57,660 nt of DNA from Legionella longbeachae (GCF_004283175.1 NZ_RXNW01000006.1:172215-229874), one strand, 5' to 3'; counted from the stretch's first letter, positions 18,630-28,517 are shown. Numbers and translations: made by a program. The notes: generated from the sequence alone by a model not told the origin.

Positions 18630-18848
18630 TTATTCATCTTGCCTGTCACTTTGATATTCAAGAATGTCTCCGGGTTGACAACTAAGGTAGGTACAAATTG
18701 CCTCCAATGTAGCAAAACGTATCGCTTTGGCTTTACCATTTTTTAAAATAGATAAATTTGCCTCAGTAATTCCTATTGCCTCAGACAACTCTTTAAGCCT
18801 GCATTTACGTTTTGCCATCATCACATCCAAGTTAACAATAATTGACAC
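18630..18848 (-). CDS. Small XRE/HTH transcriptional regulator (YozG-like)
   Basis: 72 residues. A GTG at 18848 is the chosen start: AAGGA sits eight bases upstream, directly after the stop of the DUF2975 gene, and the protein then begins SIIVNLDVMMAKRK as in this family. The helix-turn-helix is RLKELSEAIGITEANLSILKNGKAKAIRF with the C-terminal LEAICTYLSCQPGDILEY that is typical of regulators paired with DUF2975 membrane proteins. It probably controls its own two-gene unit; the signal is unknown. Confidence 0.85.
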   Translation of the reverse strand: MSIIVNLDVMMAKRKCRLKELSEAIGITEANLSILKNGKAKAIRFATLEAICTYLSCQPGDILEYQSDRQDE

Positions 18849-18859
18849 GGGAATATTCC

Positions 18860-19402
18860 TTAGATTGTTAATTGTGTTTCTGACTTTAATTGATGTGCTT
18901 CTTGAATAATCCAAGATGCAACTAAAATAATAAATGCGGTGATTAAAGTAGATAAATTTGTTGAATTCAAAGTAATACTTATAAAGCGTTCACCTACCGG
19001 GTTATTAAAAGTAAGGGCAGCAGTAATTAATGGTTGATAAATAAGCTGAATGAGCTCCCCTACTATCATGTAAATACTTATCTGTTTAACTAATTTGATA
19101 TTGTCCTCCTCAAATAGATACCCTTGTTCGAAAAGTTTAAATAATTTAGCAAGTTTATAACAAATCAAAATTGTAATTGAGAGAGGTAAGCCTTCAATTG
19201 CTAATATAATACCGCGGTGGGCTAAAGAAAAATGTTTTAGATCATAGATGTGTTCAGGAGAAATCAGTGTAGACCAACATCCTAAATCGAACATCCGATC
19301 GAATTTAACTAAAATCATAAACGCTAGTGTTAACGGAATAAGAAAACAAAGTGATCGAAAAAACAAATAGAGCTTGTGACTGGTATTTTTTATTTTATTC
19401 AT
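18860..19402 (-). CDS. DUF2975 family membrane protein
   Basis: 180 residues with four predicted helices. The central FEQGYLFEEDNIKLVKQI motif, C-terminal to two helices, is characteristic of DUF2975. The ATG at 19402 follows AAGGAG. The small HTH gene starts 11 bases after its stop, the standard DUF2975-HTH arrangement, so the membrane protein likely modulates or is regulated by that repressor. Function otherwise unknown. Confidence 0.82.
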   Translation of the reverse strand: MNKIKNTSHKLYLFFRSLCFLIPLTLAFMILVKFDRMFDLGCWSTLISPEHIYDLKHFSLAHRGIILAIEGLPLSITILICYKLAKLFKLFEQGYLFEEDNIKLVKQISIYMIVGELIQLIYQPLITAALTFNNPVGERFISITLNSTNLSTLITAFIILVASWIIQEAHQLKSETQLTI

Positions 19403-19600
19403 GAAAACTCCTTATTAAATAATGATGATGAATTATAATAATTTATTATCGTTTTACAATAATTATTTTTAATTTTAGCTCCATTTGATAAGATTATTAT
19501 TTTTATTCAGTTGGGTTAGATCCCGAATAAGGGAGCGAAGGCTGGGTATCTTGCCTAAAATAAGTTAATATCAAGTTTTTAATGGCAAACCTGTATTTTT

Positions 19601-20353
19601 ATGGCTGATCAAGACAAAAATACCCACTTCGGATACACTACTGTCGCTTGGGATGAAAAAGAAAAAAAGGTGGCGGAAGTTTTTCATTCTGTAGCAAAAA
19701 GCTATGACTTAATGAATGATTTGATGTCTTTTGGTATTCATCATTTATGGAAACGCTACACCATTGAACTTAGCCACGTTCGCCCCGGACAATTTGTTTT
19801 AGACTTAGCAGGCGGTAGTGGTGATTTAACGCGTTTATTGTGCAAGAAAGTGGGGGACACAGGTCGTGTTATTCTTACTGATATTAATTCAGCCATGCTC
19901 AATGTAGGTCGTGATCGTCTGTTAGATGAAGGTTTATATAAAAACATTGACTATGTACAGGGCAATGCCCAGTGTCTGCCTTTTGCGGACAATAGTTTTC
20001 ATTGCATTACCATGGGCTTTGGTTTAAGAAACGTGACCGATAAAGAAGAAGCACTACGCTCGATATATCGGGTCTGCAAACCCGGAGGAAAAGTACTGAT
20101 TCTCGAGTTCTCCACACCGACACTCCCAGGTTTAAAACCAATTTATGACTGGTATTCGTTTCATATTTTACCTAAAATAGGGAAGTTTTTTGCGCAAGAT
20201 GAAGCCAGTTACCAATATCTTGCTGAATCCATACGCATGCATCCAAATCAAATAGAGCTCAAAAAAATGATCGAAAATGCAGGATTTGAAGACTGTCGTT
20301 ATGACAATCTAAGCGGCGGCATAGTTGCCTTGCACATTGCCTATAAATATTGA
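19601..20353 (+). CDS. ubiE: Ubiquinone/menaquinone C-methyltransferase UbiE
   Basis: 250 residues. UbiE methylates the ring carbon of the demethoxy-quinol intermediate using S-adenosylmethionine. Family motifs are [19 protein letters not shown], the SAM loop [15 protein letters not shown] (about residues 66-80), LTDIN, and the late [14 protein letters not shown] and [13 protein letters not shown]. It opens a five-gene unit with ubiJ, ubiB, tatA and tatB. Confidence 0.97.
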   Translation: MADQDKNTHFGYTTVAWDEKEKKVAEVFHSVAKSYDLMNDLMSFGIHHLWKRYTIELSHVRPGQFVLDLAGGSGDLTRLLCKKVGDTGRVILTDINSAMLNVGRDRLLDEGLYKNIDYVQGNAQCLPFADNSFHCITMGFGLRNVTDKEEALRSIYRVCKPGGKVLILEFSTPTLPGLKPIYDWYSFHILPKIGKFFAQDEASYQYLAESIRMHPNQIELKKMIENAGFEDCRYDNLSGGIVALHIAYKY

Positions 20354-20360
20354 GTTGATT

Positions 20361-20978
20361 ATGCTAAAAAAATATTCTTTAAAAGCCCTTCAAAAAGCCA
20401 TAAACAAAGCAGTCCAGCTTGATGAAAGCATGCCTGCCAAATTGCAAGCGCTGGACAAAAAATGTATCGAAATGGTTATTAGCCCATTAAATGTTAATTT
20501 TTTCATATTGTTTGAAAATCGCGAAATTGTCCTGCTTGGCCATTATGATAAAGAAGCAGATACCGTCATTCACAGCAGTCCTTTAGGTTTAATCCGCCTT
20601 AGTTTATTACCAGCATCTAAAGCCCGCTCTCTATTTAATGATAAAATTCGCATCACCGGAGACACCGAGCTAGGACAGCACATTAAAAAATTATTTGATG
20701 AAATGGACATTGACTGGGAAGGCCACCTCGCTCATTTCACCGGTGATGTGGTGGCACACCAAATTGGTTCTTTTTTTCGCAAAGGGCTCCAATTCAAAAA
20801 GCAAGTTGATGAATCAATACGCCAAAATATGGCTGAGTACTTACAAGAAGAGTTGCGTGTCGTGCCTTCAAAATATGAACTGGAAGATTTTTTTGCAGAG
20901 ATTGATGAACTGTCCTTAAGTGTCGAACGCTTACAAGCCCATGTCAATCAACTAATAAATCATTATGAAATCCATTAA
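20361..20978 (+). CDS. ubiJ: Ubiquinone biosynthesis accessory factor UbiJ (SCP2 domain)
   Basis: 205 residues from the ATG at 20361, seven bases after ubiE; an upstream in-frame start would overlap ubiE and add no family sequence. The N-terminal SCP2-like lipid-binding domain includes [18 protein letters not shown] and the central [31 protein letters not shown], which is diagnostic of UbiJ. The C-terminus is a helical tail. UbiJ holds lipid precursors in the soluble Ubi complex. The gene overlaps ubiB by 14 bases. Confidence 0.93.
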   Translation: MLKKYSLKALQKAINKAVQLDESMPAKLQALDKKCIEMVISPLNVNFFILFENREIVLLGHYDKEADTVIHSSPLGLIRLSLLPASKARSLFNDKIRITGDTELGQHIKKLFDEMDIDWEGHLAHFTGDVVAHQIGSFFRKGLQFKKQVDESIRQNMAEYLQEELRVVPSKYELEDFFAEIDELSLSVERLQAHVNQLINHYEIH

Positions 20979-22617
20979 AAAACTCATCCGCCTTATTCAT
21001 ATTAACTATATCCTGGCAAAAAACGGACTGGATAATGTAGTCGTGTCCCTAAGGTTATTTGCGCCGCTTCGCTTCATGGTTTATTTAAATCCCTGGAACT
21101 GGTTTCGTAAAGAACATTTAACACATGGAGAAGCCCTACGTATTTCATTAGAAGCACTTGGACCCATTTTCATTAAATTTGGCCAGGCACTTTCCACCCG
21201 CCCTGATATTTTACCTATAGATATCGCTATTGAGCTCAGTAAATTACAAGATAAGGTTCCCCCATTTCCCAGTGACAAAGCAATGGCAATTATTGAGAAA
21301 GCCTATGGCTTGTCTCCTTATGAAGTTTTTGCTGAATTTGACCCCGTCCCTTTAGCATCAGCCTCCATGGCCCAAGTACATGCTGCAAAACTGAAAACAG
21401 GGGAAGAGGTCATCGTCAAAGTGCTAAGACCCAATATGCGGCGTGTTATTGAGAATGACTTAAGTATTATGCATACCATAGCCAAATGGGCAGATCGGTA
21501 TTGGCCTGAAATTAGACGCCTGAAGCCCAAAGAAATTGTCGCTGAATTTGAACATACTTTGCTTGATGAGCTCGATTTACAAAGGGAAGCCGCTAATTCC
21601 GCTCAACTAAGGCGAAACTTTGAAGGTTCCCCTATTTTGTATATCCCGGAAGTATACTGGGATTACTCGCGCTCTAACGTAATGGTTCTTGAGCGAATTC
21701 ATGGTATACCTGTATCAGACATAAGCAGCTTGCAAGCACACGGCATAGATATAAAAAAACTGGCTGAACGCGGAGTAGAGATTTTTTTCACGCAAGTATT
21801 TCGCGATTGTTTTTTCCATGCTGACATGCACCCTGGAAATATTTTTGTTTCCTATAAAAACCCTAAAGATCCTCAATACATTTGTATTGATTTTGGCATT
21901 ATGGGCACATTAAATGACAATGACAAGCGCTATTTAGCTGAAAATCTTTTGGCATTTTTTAATCGAGACTACCGCCGCGTTGCTCAATTGCACGTGGAGT
22001 CAGGTTGGGTTGCCCGCGATACTCGGGTTGATGAGTTTGAAAGCGGAATTCGTACGGTATGCGAGCCTATTTTTGAAAGACCTTTAAAAGACATTTCATT
22101 TGCACAAGTAGTCTTGCGCCTTTTTCAAGTGGCGCGGCGATTTCATATGGAAGTACAACCCCAGCTGGTTTTATTGCAAAAAACTTTGTTGGCTATAGAG
22201 GGTCTGGGACGTCAACTTTACCCTGAGCTTGACTTGTGGACTACAGCAAAGCCCTTTCTTGAAAAATGGGTAAAAGAACAAATTGGGCCAAAGGCTTTTT
22301 TCAGCCAATTAAAACAAAATCTGCCCTTTTTTGCAGAGCAATTGCCTAATATGCCAAAATTAATTTTTGATTTTCTTGAATTAAAAAGGGAAGAGTTAAT
22401 CACCGATAAAAAGGATTTAATCCATACAAAACGGGAAGATGAAAAAACTGCAGTCCACTGGAAAAGTATTGCCACTGGAGCAAGTATTTCTTTCCTTCTA
22501 ATAGGTATGCTTGATTATTGGCATCTTGTGCAGCACACACAGCTTGCTCCTTTAGCTTTTATAGGAGCCACTATCACAGGATTGTTTGTTCTTCTTAACC
22601 GTAGCATGAGGAATTAA
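20965..22617 (+). CDS. ubiB: UbiB ABC1-type atypical kinase for ubiquinone synthesis
   Basis: 550 residues. UbiB is a membrane-anchored protein-kinase-like ATPase needed for ubiquinone synthesis. The signature KxGQ helix is in [19 protein letters not shown] (about residues 66-84), with the Ala-rich nucleotide loop in [15 protein letters not shown], and kinase-like [10 protein letters not shown] and DFG (in IDFGIMG). Two C-terminal helices (about 495-545) anchor it in the inner membrane. It starts within the end of ubiJ and is followed by tatA after two bases. Confidence 0.96.
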   Translation: MKSIKKLIRLIHINYILAKNGLDNVVVSLRLFAPLRFMVYLNPWNWFRKEHLTHGEALRISLEALGPIFIKFGQALSTRPDILPIDIAIELSKLQDKVPPFPSDKAMAIIEKAYGLSPYEVFAEFDPVPLASASMAQVHAAKLKTGEEVIVKVLRPNMRRVIENDLSIMHTIAKWADRYWPEIRRLKPKEIVAEFEHTLLDELDLQREAANSAQLRRNFEGSPILYIPEVYWDYSRSNVMVLERIHGIPVSDISSLQAHGIDIKKLAERGVEIFFTQVFRDCFFHADMHPGNIFVSYKNPKDPQYICIDFGIMGTLNDNDKRYLAENLLAFFNRDYRRVAQLHVESGWVARDTRVDEFESGIRTVCEPIFERPLKDISFAQVVLRLFQVARRFHMEVQPQLVLLQKTLLAIEGLGRQLYPELDLWTTAKPFLEKWVKEQIGPKAFFSQLKQNLPFFAEQLPNMPKLIFDFLELKREELITDKKDLIHTKREDEKTAVHWKSIATGASISFLLIGMLDYWHLVQHTQLAPLAFIGATITGLFVLLNRSMRN

Positions 22618-22619
22618 AA

Positions 22620-22802
22620 ATGGGACTAAGCGGTATCAGCCCTCTTTCTTTATTATTAATCTTGGTTATTGTTATTATTCTTTTTGGCACTTCTAAATTA
22701 AAAACCATAGGTTCTGATCTTGGCGAAGCCATTCGCAATTTCCGTAAAGCATTAAACGAGGATCAACCTCAAACACCAAAAGAGGATGACAAATCCTTAT
22801 GA
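22620..22802 (+). CDS. tatA: Twin-arginine translocase subunit TatA
   Basis: 60 residues: a single N-terminal helix (SLLLILVIVIILFG), the conserved FGTSKLKTIGSDLGEAIRNFRKAL amphipathic helix split by the Phe-Gly hinge, and a short acidic tail. TatA oligomers form the path for folded proteins across the inner membrane. Ribosome site GAGGAATTAAAA. Overlaps tatB by four bases. Confidence 0.93.
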   Translation: MGLSGISPLSLLLILVIVIILFGTSKLKTIGSDLGEAIRNFRKALNEDQPQTPKEDDKSL

Positions 22803-23026
22803 GTGGTGAACTCCTGGTGATATTGATTGTTGCCTTAATTGTATTTGGCCCTAAAAAACTGCCTATGCTCGCAACTCATTTGGGATTATTGCTAAGAAAG
22901 ATAAATCAATTGAAAGTTCAAGCTGCTGCCTTATGGCAACAGCAACTTAATGAAATACAATTACACGAAAATCAGCGTAAGGCCAAAGAAGCTGACGCGC
23001 AGTATAAAAAAGAAGAGCTAGTGTAA
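22799..23026 (+). CDS. tatB: Twin-arginine translocase subunit TatB
   Basis: 75 residues, short for TatB. It has one N-terminal helix (ELLVILIVALIVFGPKKLP), the FGPKKLP hinge expected for TatB, and an amphipathic, Gln/Lys-rich tail. TatB with TatC binds twin-arginine signal peptides. The position after tatA and the Glu at residue 4 favour TatB over a second TatA. tatC is not here but at 39.5 kb. Confidence 0.85.
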   Translation: MSGELLVILIVALIVFGPKKLPMLATHLGLLLRKINQLKVQAAALWQQQLNEIQLHENQRKAKEADAQYKKEELV

Positions 23027-23083
23027 TTTTCTCCCAAGCCCTATTTTTTTATTCAACCTCAAACCGTATATAGTTCCTGAAAA

Positions 23084-23653
23084 CTATTTATTCTCTACTT
23101 TAGGACCCGCCGGCTCAGGCATTTTAAAATCTTTATGGTCAGGAAGGTCCTTCATTTGCTCTTTAGTAGGCAGCAGAGACTTACCAGTAATCTCTTCAGG
23201 CTCCTTATCTTTTCCAAGTCCTGGCCTATAAAGCTTGCCGTCTCCGTTTGAGTAAGCGAGAACCTTATTCGTTTCCGCATCAATCATTACAAAACGGTTT
23301 CCATTTTCGGCTTGCTGTTTAAAGAAATCCGTCATCTGCTCAGGAGTTCCGAAATCTAAAGTAACTCGGCCCTCATCATCAGGTTTTAGCTGATCATCCT
23401 TTACGTCTATTGGAGGATTTTGTTTTTTGCAAAACTTTTTATAGTCATTTAAAAGCCTCTCCATATCCGCGCTTTGCACCATCACACTTTGTTGCTTTTT
23501 GGCTTGCTCTTCCTCTTCGTCATGATCAGTAGTCAAAGAATCAGGCTGAGGAGTTACTACTGTTGTTGTGGGAGCTGTTAGTGCAATTTCTTGCAGATCT
23601 TCTTTATGTTTCTCATGCTGTTCTTCTTTGTGTTTCTCATGCGGATCTTCCAT
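23084..23653 (-). CDS. Unrecognised acidic, low-complexity protein
   Basis: 189 residues, no membrane helix or signal peptide. The N-terminus has a duplicated HEKHKE motif (HEKHKEEQHEKHKEDL), then a Thr/Pro and an acidic DHDEEEEQ stretch. The centre looks like a compact domain (DEGRVTLDFGTPEQMTDFF, RFVMIDAETNKVLAYSN); the C-terminus is Lys/Pro/Glu-rich. The ATG follows GGAGATACT. It lies 36 bases after a second unrecognised gene on the same strand, so the two are probably one unit. A hydrophilic C-terminus with acidic patches would be compatible with a Dot/Icm substrate, but this is only a possibility. Confidence 0.7.
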   Translation of the reverse strand: MEDPHEKHKEEQHEKHKEDLQEIALTAPTTTVVTPQPDSLTTDHDEEEEQAKKQQSVMVQSADMERLLNDYKKFCKKQNPPIDVKDDQLKPDDEGRVTLDFGTPEQMTDFFKQQAENGNRFVMIDAETNKVLAYSNGDGKLYRPGLGKDKEPEEITGKSLLPTKEQMKDLPDHKDFKMPEPAGPKVENK

Positions 23654-23689
23654 AGTATCTCCAGATATTATTGATGTCGAAGTGGGTCA

Positions 23690-24241
23690 TTAGAATAAAT
23701 GACTCTGTACCCACTTATTAATTATGTGCTTTTGATCTAATGTTTGTACATTAGCAGCCACCCCACCCCCAATCGCCAAGTGTCCCTGGGGAGTACTTTG
23801 ATTTCTCCATCCTAACAACATGCCTCCATTAGCCATTAATTGGGAGGCATACTCAAGACTTTTCTGTACTGAAACATCATCCGCGGTCACTGCTTGCCCA
23901 TTACTGTACTTCATTGTGGTAATGGGAATCGTCCTGTATACGCCCTGTAAATGTTGATATTTGGTCTCGGTTAATAACTTTTCAATTTCAAAAATTACAG
24001 ATGCTTGATTTGATCCTATTGTGCCTGTTTTCCAATCACCTTGTCCATAAGTGTCTAAAATTTTATCTGTTTGCGCTTGATTGGCAGAGTATGTAATTCC
24101 AACTGTTTTTGCCCCTTGAGCATGTAACCTGGCTACTTCATCCAAGATGATAATCGCTTGTTCTCTAGATGAAACATCCATTCCATTTTTTTTAAAATCA
24201 ACCTGGAATGGGATAATGCCGTTTGGTTTTAGCGAAGGCAT
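23690..24241 (-). CDS. Unrecognised soluble protein
   Basis: 183 residues, no signal peptide or clear membrane helix. The composition is mixed alpha/beta: GIIPFQVDFKKNGMDVSSREQA at the N-terminus, KTVGITYSANQAQTDKIL, and a Gly-rich segment late in the protein (GGMLLGWRNQ, GHLAIGGGVAANVQ). No family was recognised. AAGGAATTACC precedes the ATG. First gene of a two-gene leftward unit with 23084-23653. Confidence 0.7.
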   Translation of the reverse strand: MPSLKPNGIIPFQVDFKKNGMDVSSREQAIIILDEVARLHAQGAKTVGITYSANQAQTDKILDTYGQGDWKTGTIGSNQASVIFEIEKLLTETKYQHLQGVYRTIPITTMKYSNGQAVTADDVSVQKSLEYASQLMANGGMLLGWRNQSTPQGHLAIGGGVAANVQTLDQKHIINKWVQSHLF

Positions 24242-24405
24242 GGTAATTCCTTGCCATTAAAAATTGTGTTGATAATTTAATCATAGTTTATCCCTTTTTT
24301 GTTTTCAATAAAACAACTAAAGCTCGAATTCAGCTTTAAAATGGCAGGTGCTGCTTCGCTACCCATTATTTTGGAAAAACCTGTTGGCTGCTGCTTTTTC
24401 TAGGA

Positions 24406-24897
24406 TTAGCTAAGCTTACCAGCCGCCAATTGTTCTAAACAGTCACCGGCCAAGCGAAATTGCAATAGATCGGTGCGTGGATGTGCGCCTAAAAACTCAA
24501 AGAATTGAATGGATTTTTTATTCCAGGTAAATGCATGCCCTTCCATGCGGCAACATTGTTTCTCGAGTGCCAAACGAGCAAGATAGGACAATAAAGAAGT
24601 GCCCAAACCATGATTTTGATATTTTTCATTCACAAATAAATCTTCCACATAAAGAACAGGGGCACCATCAGCAGCAGAATAAGAGAAGAAATATAAGGCA
24701 TAACCTGCTGGTTCTTTCTTATATTCAGCTAACAAGATATAAAAATATCTATTTTTACCAAAGCCATGGGCTGCGATTTTATCCAGAGTTAAACTCATTG
24801 CCCCAGGCTTTTTACGTTCATATTCCCCTAATTTCTCTACTAGGAAAGCGATCTTTTCTAGATCTTTTTTTGTAGCAACTCGAAGAGTAAATTCCAT
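24406..24897 (-). CDS. GNAT acetyltransferase, diamine/spermidine acetyltransferase-like
   Basis: 163 residues from the ATG at 24897 (AGGGG upstream; an in-frame ATG at 24921 has none). The GNAT acetyl-CoA fold is visible: beta strand with PVLYVEDLFVNEKYQNHGLGTSLL, where QNHGLG is the pyrophosphate-binding R/Q-x-x-G-x-G/A loop, and EGHAFTWNKKSIQFFEFLGA near the C-terminus. The latter segment resembles spermidine/diamine N-acetyltransferases, so a polyamine or small amine is a likely substrate. The MsrB-MsrA gene lies 30 bases downstream in reading order on its left side boundary, transcribed in the same direction. Confidence 0.85.
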   Translation of the reverse strand: MEFTLRVATKKDLEKIAFLVEKLGEYERKKPGAMSLTLDKIAAHGFGKNRYFYILLAEYKKEPAGYALYFFSYSAADGAPVLYVEDLFVNEKYQNHGLGTSLLSYLARLALEKQCCRMEGHAFTWNKKSIQFFEFLGAHPRTDLLQFRLAGDCLEQLAAGKLS

Positions 24898-24927
24898 GTT
24901 CCATCCCCTGACACACCCCAAAAAAAA

Positions 24928-25797
24928 TTAATCAAATCGATTTACTGGCTGATGACAATAAGGTGCTTTATGATGTTTCTCATAATAATCTTGATGATAT
25001 GCTTCTGCCGGCCAAAATGTTTGGGCAGGAAGAAGATGCGTAGCAACTTGATATCCTTTTTTTTGCAACATTTGGATTAATAGCTCGGCTTCGTCTAACT
25101 GTTCCTGGTTGTAATAAAAAACAGCGCTTTGATATTGCTGTCCGATGTCAGGGCCTTGTCCTGATTTTTGCGTTGGGTCATGAATTTCGAAAAATCTTTT
25201 TAAAACATGATAATAATCTGTTTTGTCTCTATCAAAAATAACCCGCACCGCTTCATAATGCCCGGTATTTCCCTGACACACTTGTTCATAACTGGGCTCC
25301 AAAGTAACACCACCGGTATAACCTGCTTCAACTTTAAGAACCCCGAAAATTTGCTTTATAAAATGATCAACCCCCCAAAAGCATCCACCAGCCAAAATGG
25401 CCTCTTCAGTGTCTAAAACCTGATTATCGGCGACAAAATCTATAGAAGCTGAATTAACGCAATGGCGCAAATTCTTTTGGGTGAAATATTCCCCGGTAAA
25501 AACGTGACCTAAATGAGCCTCACATCGTGAACATAGTATTTCCATACGCTGACCATCACGATCAGGAACCTGCTTTACTGAATGGACAACATTATCATCA
25601 AAACTTGGCCAACCACATCCAGAGCTGAACTGACTCGATCCGCGAAATAAGGCCAAACCGCAACGCCTGCATAAATAAGTCCCCTGAGTCACCAGAACAT
25701 TATAGGCGCCTGTATGAGGATATTCTGTAGCCTTGTCACAAATTATCCTTTTCGCTAAAGGAGTCAAACTGGCTGTCTTATCAAGATAACTGTCCAT
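24928..25797 (-). CDS. msrAB: Fused peptide-methionine sulfoxide reductase MsrB-MsrA
   Basis: 289 residues with MsrB first (about 1-125) and MsrA second (about 130-289). MsrB reduces the R epimer; it shows the zinc cysteines (CRRCG, CSRCEAHLGH), GCGWPSF and the catalytic Cys in RHCVNSAS. MsrA reduces the S epimer; its catalytic GGCFWG is at the domain start, then EAGYTGG, GHYEAV and QYQSAVFY. No signal peptide, so cytosolic repair of oxidised methionine. The B-then-A order is the less usual fusion order compared with MsrA-MsrB. Confidence 0.95.
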   Translation of the reverse strand: MDSYLDKTASLTPLAKRIICDKATEYPHTGAYNVLVTQGTYLCRRCGLALFRGSSQFSSGCGWPSFDDNVVHSVKQVPDRDGQRMEILCSRCEAHLGHVFTGEYFTQKNLRHCVNSASIDFVADNQVLDTEEAILAGGCFWGVDHFIKQIFGVLKVEAGYTGGVTLEPSYEQVCQGNTGHYEAVRVIFDRDKTDYYHVLKRFFEIHDPTQKSGQGPDIGQQYQSAVFYYNQEQLDEAELLIQMLQKKGYQVATHLLPAQTFWPAEAYHQDYYEKHHKAPYCHQPVNRFD

Positions 25798-25803
25798 AAT
25801 GGA

Positions 25804-26775
25804 TTACCTTCTTTGTTGTCCCTGACAAATTTTATCTGCTAGATATCCTACAGCTCCAGCATAATAGATAGAATTATTATAGTGCAAAATCATCTTATAA
25901 TTGGGAAAAGCAAGAAAAGTCGGGCCACCCAATGGTTGGACAATACTTGCTTGCAAATTCTGATAGGGTAAAGGCTGTCCATCTTCTGTACGTACCCCTA
26001 CGGCATTCCATTCGCTTACAGGTTTTACTATTGTTTTACCTGCCATCGCCATATTAAATTTGGGAGGCAACTTGACTTGAATAGCCCAAGGTTCCCCTGT
26101 TTGCCAACCATTTTGTTTCATGTAATTTGCGATTGAAGCAAATACATCGGGTTTGCTCCTCCAGATATCCTTGCGTCCATCACCATCATAATCAACAGCA
26201 TATTTTACCCAACTTGAAGGTAAAAATTGCGGTTGCCCCGAGGCTCCAGCCCACTCACCCTTGAAATCTGCCAAATCCACGTGACCCTCATTAAGAATTC
26301 GTAAGGCAATAAATAATTCTTTACGGAAAAATTCTTTGCGATTAGAGTCATAAGCGAGAGTTGCTAATGCCTTTATTACAGGGAAATTCCCCATATAAGT
26401 ACCATAACTTGTTTCCATGCCCCAAAATGAGACAATAAAACAGGGATTAACCCCATATTGTTTCGCCACTGCATCCAAGACGGCTTGATTACGTTTGTAT
26501 TCTTTACGGCCAATAGCAATTCTATAGCTATCTACGCGCGTGTTGCGATATTTAATAAAAGTTAATCGATGTTCAGGTTGCGAATGCAAAAGTCCTTTAA
26601 TTTGATGGCTTGGTTCATGGATGTTTGCAAATGCTTCATCAAAAATTTCAGGGGAAATCCCTTGTTGTAAGGCTTCTGCTCTAACTCCAGCAACCCATTG
26701 ATTCCAATTTTGTTGTGCAAAGGCAACATGATGTACCAGAACATATACTATCGCAGCAAGTCCCCATTTTTTCAT
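25804..26775 (-). CDS. mltB: Lytic murein transglycosylase B
   Basis: 323 residues with a signal peptide (residues 1-20, no lipobox Cys, so apparently soluble in the periplasm rather than lipid-anchored). MltB-type enzymes cleave peptidoglycan glycan strands to 1,6-anhydro products. The catalytic Glu121 is in FWGMETSYG; the downstream GEWAGASGQPQFLPSSW and the calcium-site-like DYDGDGRKDIW are typical of the SLT_2/MltB family. It ends six bases before msr in reading order and may be co-transcribed with it. Confidence 0.92.
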   Translation of the reverse strand: MKKWGLAAIVYVLVHHVAFAQQNWNQWVAGVRAEALQQGISPEIFDEAFANIHEPSHQIKGLLHSQPEHRLTFIKYRNTRVDSYRIAIGRKEYKRNQAVLDAVAKQYGVNPCFIVSFWGMETSYGTYMGNFPVIKALATLAYDSNRKEFFRKELFIALRILNEGHVDLADFKGEWAGASGQPQFLPSSWVKYAVDYDGDGRKDIWRSKPDVFASIANYMKQNGWQTGEPWAIQVKLPPKFNMAMAGKTIVKPVSEWNAVGVRTEDGQPLPYQNLQASIVQPLGGPTFLAFPNYKMILHYNNSIYYAGAVGYLADKICQGQQRR

Positions 26776-27116
26776 ACTTCATCCCCCTGATTATTTCTGT
26801 TACCTTCGTTTTTTATTTTGCTTGCTTTATTCATTACTTCGTGTTGAACCAAAGCCCAATTTACTGTTTTATTATACTATGCAACATTGCCTTTCCGTGA
26901 GGCACTGAACCCTCTACACAAGTCTAGATATCAGGTCTAGCTCTACTCCTTGACGTTCTGCAGCTTGTCGACGCAATCCAGGAGTCCTGCACTATAACAC
27001 AAAACTCCGCAGCCAAGCTGCGAGGCATATCGCCAAAGATGTGCCCTGGAAACAGCGTCAAGAGAGACTCTATTAACTTTTAAAGTCTTTGGCACTCTTA
27101 GAGTATACAGTGACTA
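26776..27116. other. Gene-free region with nested inverted repeats
   Basis: Between two leftward genes. 26949-27063 contains nested complementary segments: CTTGACG (26949-26955) with CGTCAAG (27057-27063), TCCAGG with CCTGGA inside, and the compact hairpin CGCAGC-caa-GCTGCG inside that. It could be a structured RNA or a dispersed repeat; no matching known RNA family or intact promoter was recognised. Confidence 0.4.
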
Positions 27117-28517
27117 TTAAAGCGCTTCCATAAATGCAACCAAATCAGTCTTTTCATCTTTTGTTAATTGTAACTGTAAAACCAAATTAAAAAACTCTAC
27201 GCTATCCGCTAAAGTAAGCAGGCGTCCATCATGCAAATAGGGAGGAGAATCTTTAATACCTCTCAAAGGAAATGTTTTTATAGGCCCATCACCAACGGCT
27301 CTCATACCATTAATTGTTTGTGGCTGATAAAATTTCTCTGTTTGCAAATTATGCATGGTATTGTCCGTATAATAAGGAGGGGTATGGCAACTGGAACATT
27401 TTGCCTTACCAAAAAAGAGTTCCTGGCCGCGTAACTCTGCCGGAGTTGCTTTAGCAGGATCAAGTTTCCCTTCCCAATTTAATTTAGGTGCAGGAGGAAA
27501 ATCCAGTATTTCCTGAAATTCCGCCATGAAATGAACCTGACTGCCACGTTCAAGGATATTAACCCCTTTTTTGGTTGCAATAACAGGATCACCATCAAAA
27601 TACGCCGCTCTTTGTTCAAACTCGGTAAAATCTTCTACTGTCTTCAAAGCACGTTGCGAGCCAAATAATCGCTGGATGTTGACTCCACGCAAGGTTGGCG
27701 TATTGATACGGTGCCGAAATTCCTGGGGTCTAATATCACCCACCAAATGGGTTGCTTTGTTAGTATGGCCATTAGCATGGCAATCAAAACAGGCCACTCC
27801 TCGACTGGGCTTAACCGTACGCCTGTCTTCTGTTTGGTTAAATTGTTGCTGCATAAAAGGAGTGACTAATAAACGTAATCCTTCTAATTGCTTAGGATTT
27901 AATAATCCATTGAATAGCTCGTAATAATTTTCAATAGTTACTACTTTACCTTTGGACACATCACCCAGATCAGGTCTGGTGGTTAAATAAATAGGGGCGG
28001 GGTAAGGCGGTAAAAAATGATCTGGGATGTCAAAATCCAAATCAAAACGAGTTAAATCCCTATCTTCCTGTTTTTTAATTTCATCAATAACAAATTTAGG
28101 GAATAACATCCCACCCTCTGGATGATTCGGGTGGGGCAAAGGTAAAAATCCCTGAGGAAAAAGACCTTTAGCTTTAATTTCTTCTGGACTCATTTTTGCC
28201 AACTGCTCCCAGGTGAGGTTTTCAGGAAGCTTCACTCGCACACCTTCCTGCACAGGTTTTCCATTAGACATTTTTACGGTTTGAGAAGGATTATTACTCA
28301 AATCATAGCGCTGTTTTAAGAGTTCTTGCTGACGATCATTCACTCCTTGTTTCGCAAGGCTCATACGCTGCAAAATGCTTTGAAAACTCTCATGGATATC
28401 CACTGGCATATAACTTGAGGGAAGTGAATTAGTTGGAGAAGCAGGTGGGGTATCTGCATAAACTAAAGAACAAAGACTAGCAGTTAATACACCTACTTCT
28501 AAAAATTTTTTTAACAT
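27117..28517 (-). CDS. Dihaem cytochrome c peroxidase/MauG-family protein
   Basis: 466 residues, signal peptide ending near residue 21. Two haem c sites are present: CFDCH (Cys243) and CSSCH (Cys374), the second in RGQELFFGKAKCSSCHTPP, as in bacterial dihaem cytochrome c peroxidases and MauG-like proteins. A further family mark is FPLRGIKDSPPYLHDGRLLTLADSVEFFN near the C-terminus. It is longer than classical CcpA peroxidases because of an N-terminal extension of about 200 residues, so substrate is uncertain. Periplasmic. It sits downstream of the LysR regulator gene on the same strand with an 88-base gap. Confidence 0.87.
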   Translation of the reverse strand: MLKKFLEVGVLTASLCSLVYADTPPASPTNSLPSSYMPVDIHESFQSILQRMSLAKQGVNDRQQELLKQRYDLSNNPSQTVKMSNGKPVQEGVRVKLPENLTWEQLAKMSPEEIKAKGLFPQGFLPLPHPNHPEGGMLFPKFVIDEIKKQEDRDLTRFDLDFDIPDHFLPPYPAPIYLTTRPDLGDVSKGKVVTIENYYELFNGLLNPKQLEGLRLLVTPFMQQQFNQTEDRRTVKPSRGVACFDCHANGHTNKATHLVGDIRPQEFRHRINTPTLRGVNIQRLFGSQRALKTVEDFTEFEQRAAYFDGDPVIATKKGVNILERGSQVHFMAEFQEILDFPPAPKLNWEGKLDPAKATPAELRGQELFFGKAKCSSCHTPPYYTDNTMHNLQTEKFYQPQTINGMRAVGDGPIKTFPLRGIKDSPPYLHDGRLLTLADSVEFFNLVLQLQLTKDEKTDLVAFMEAL

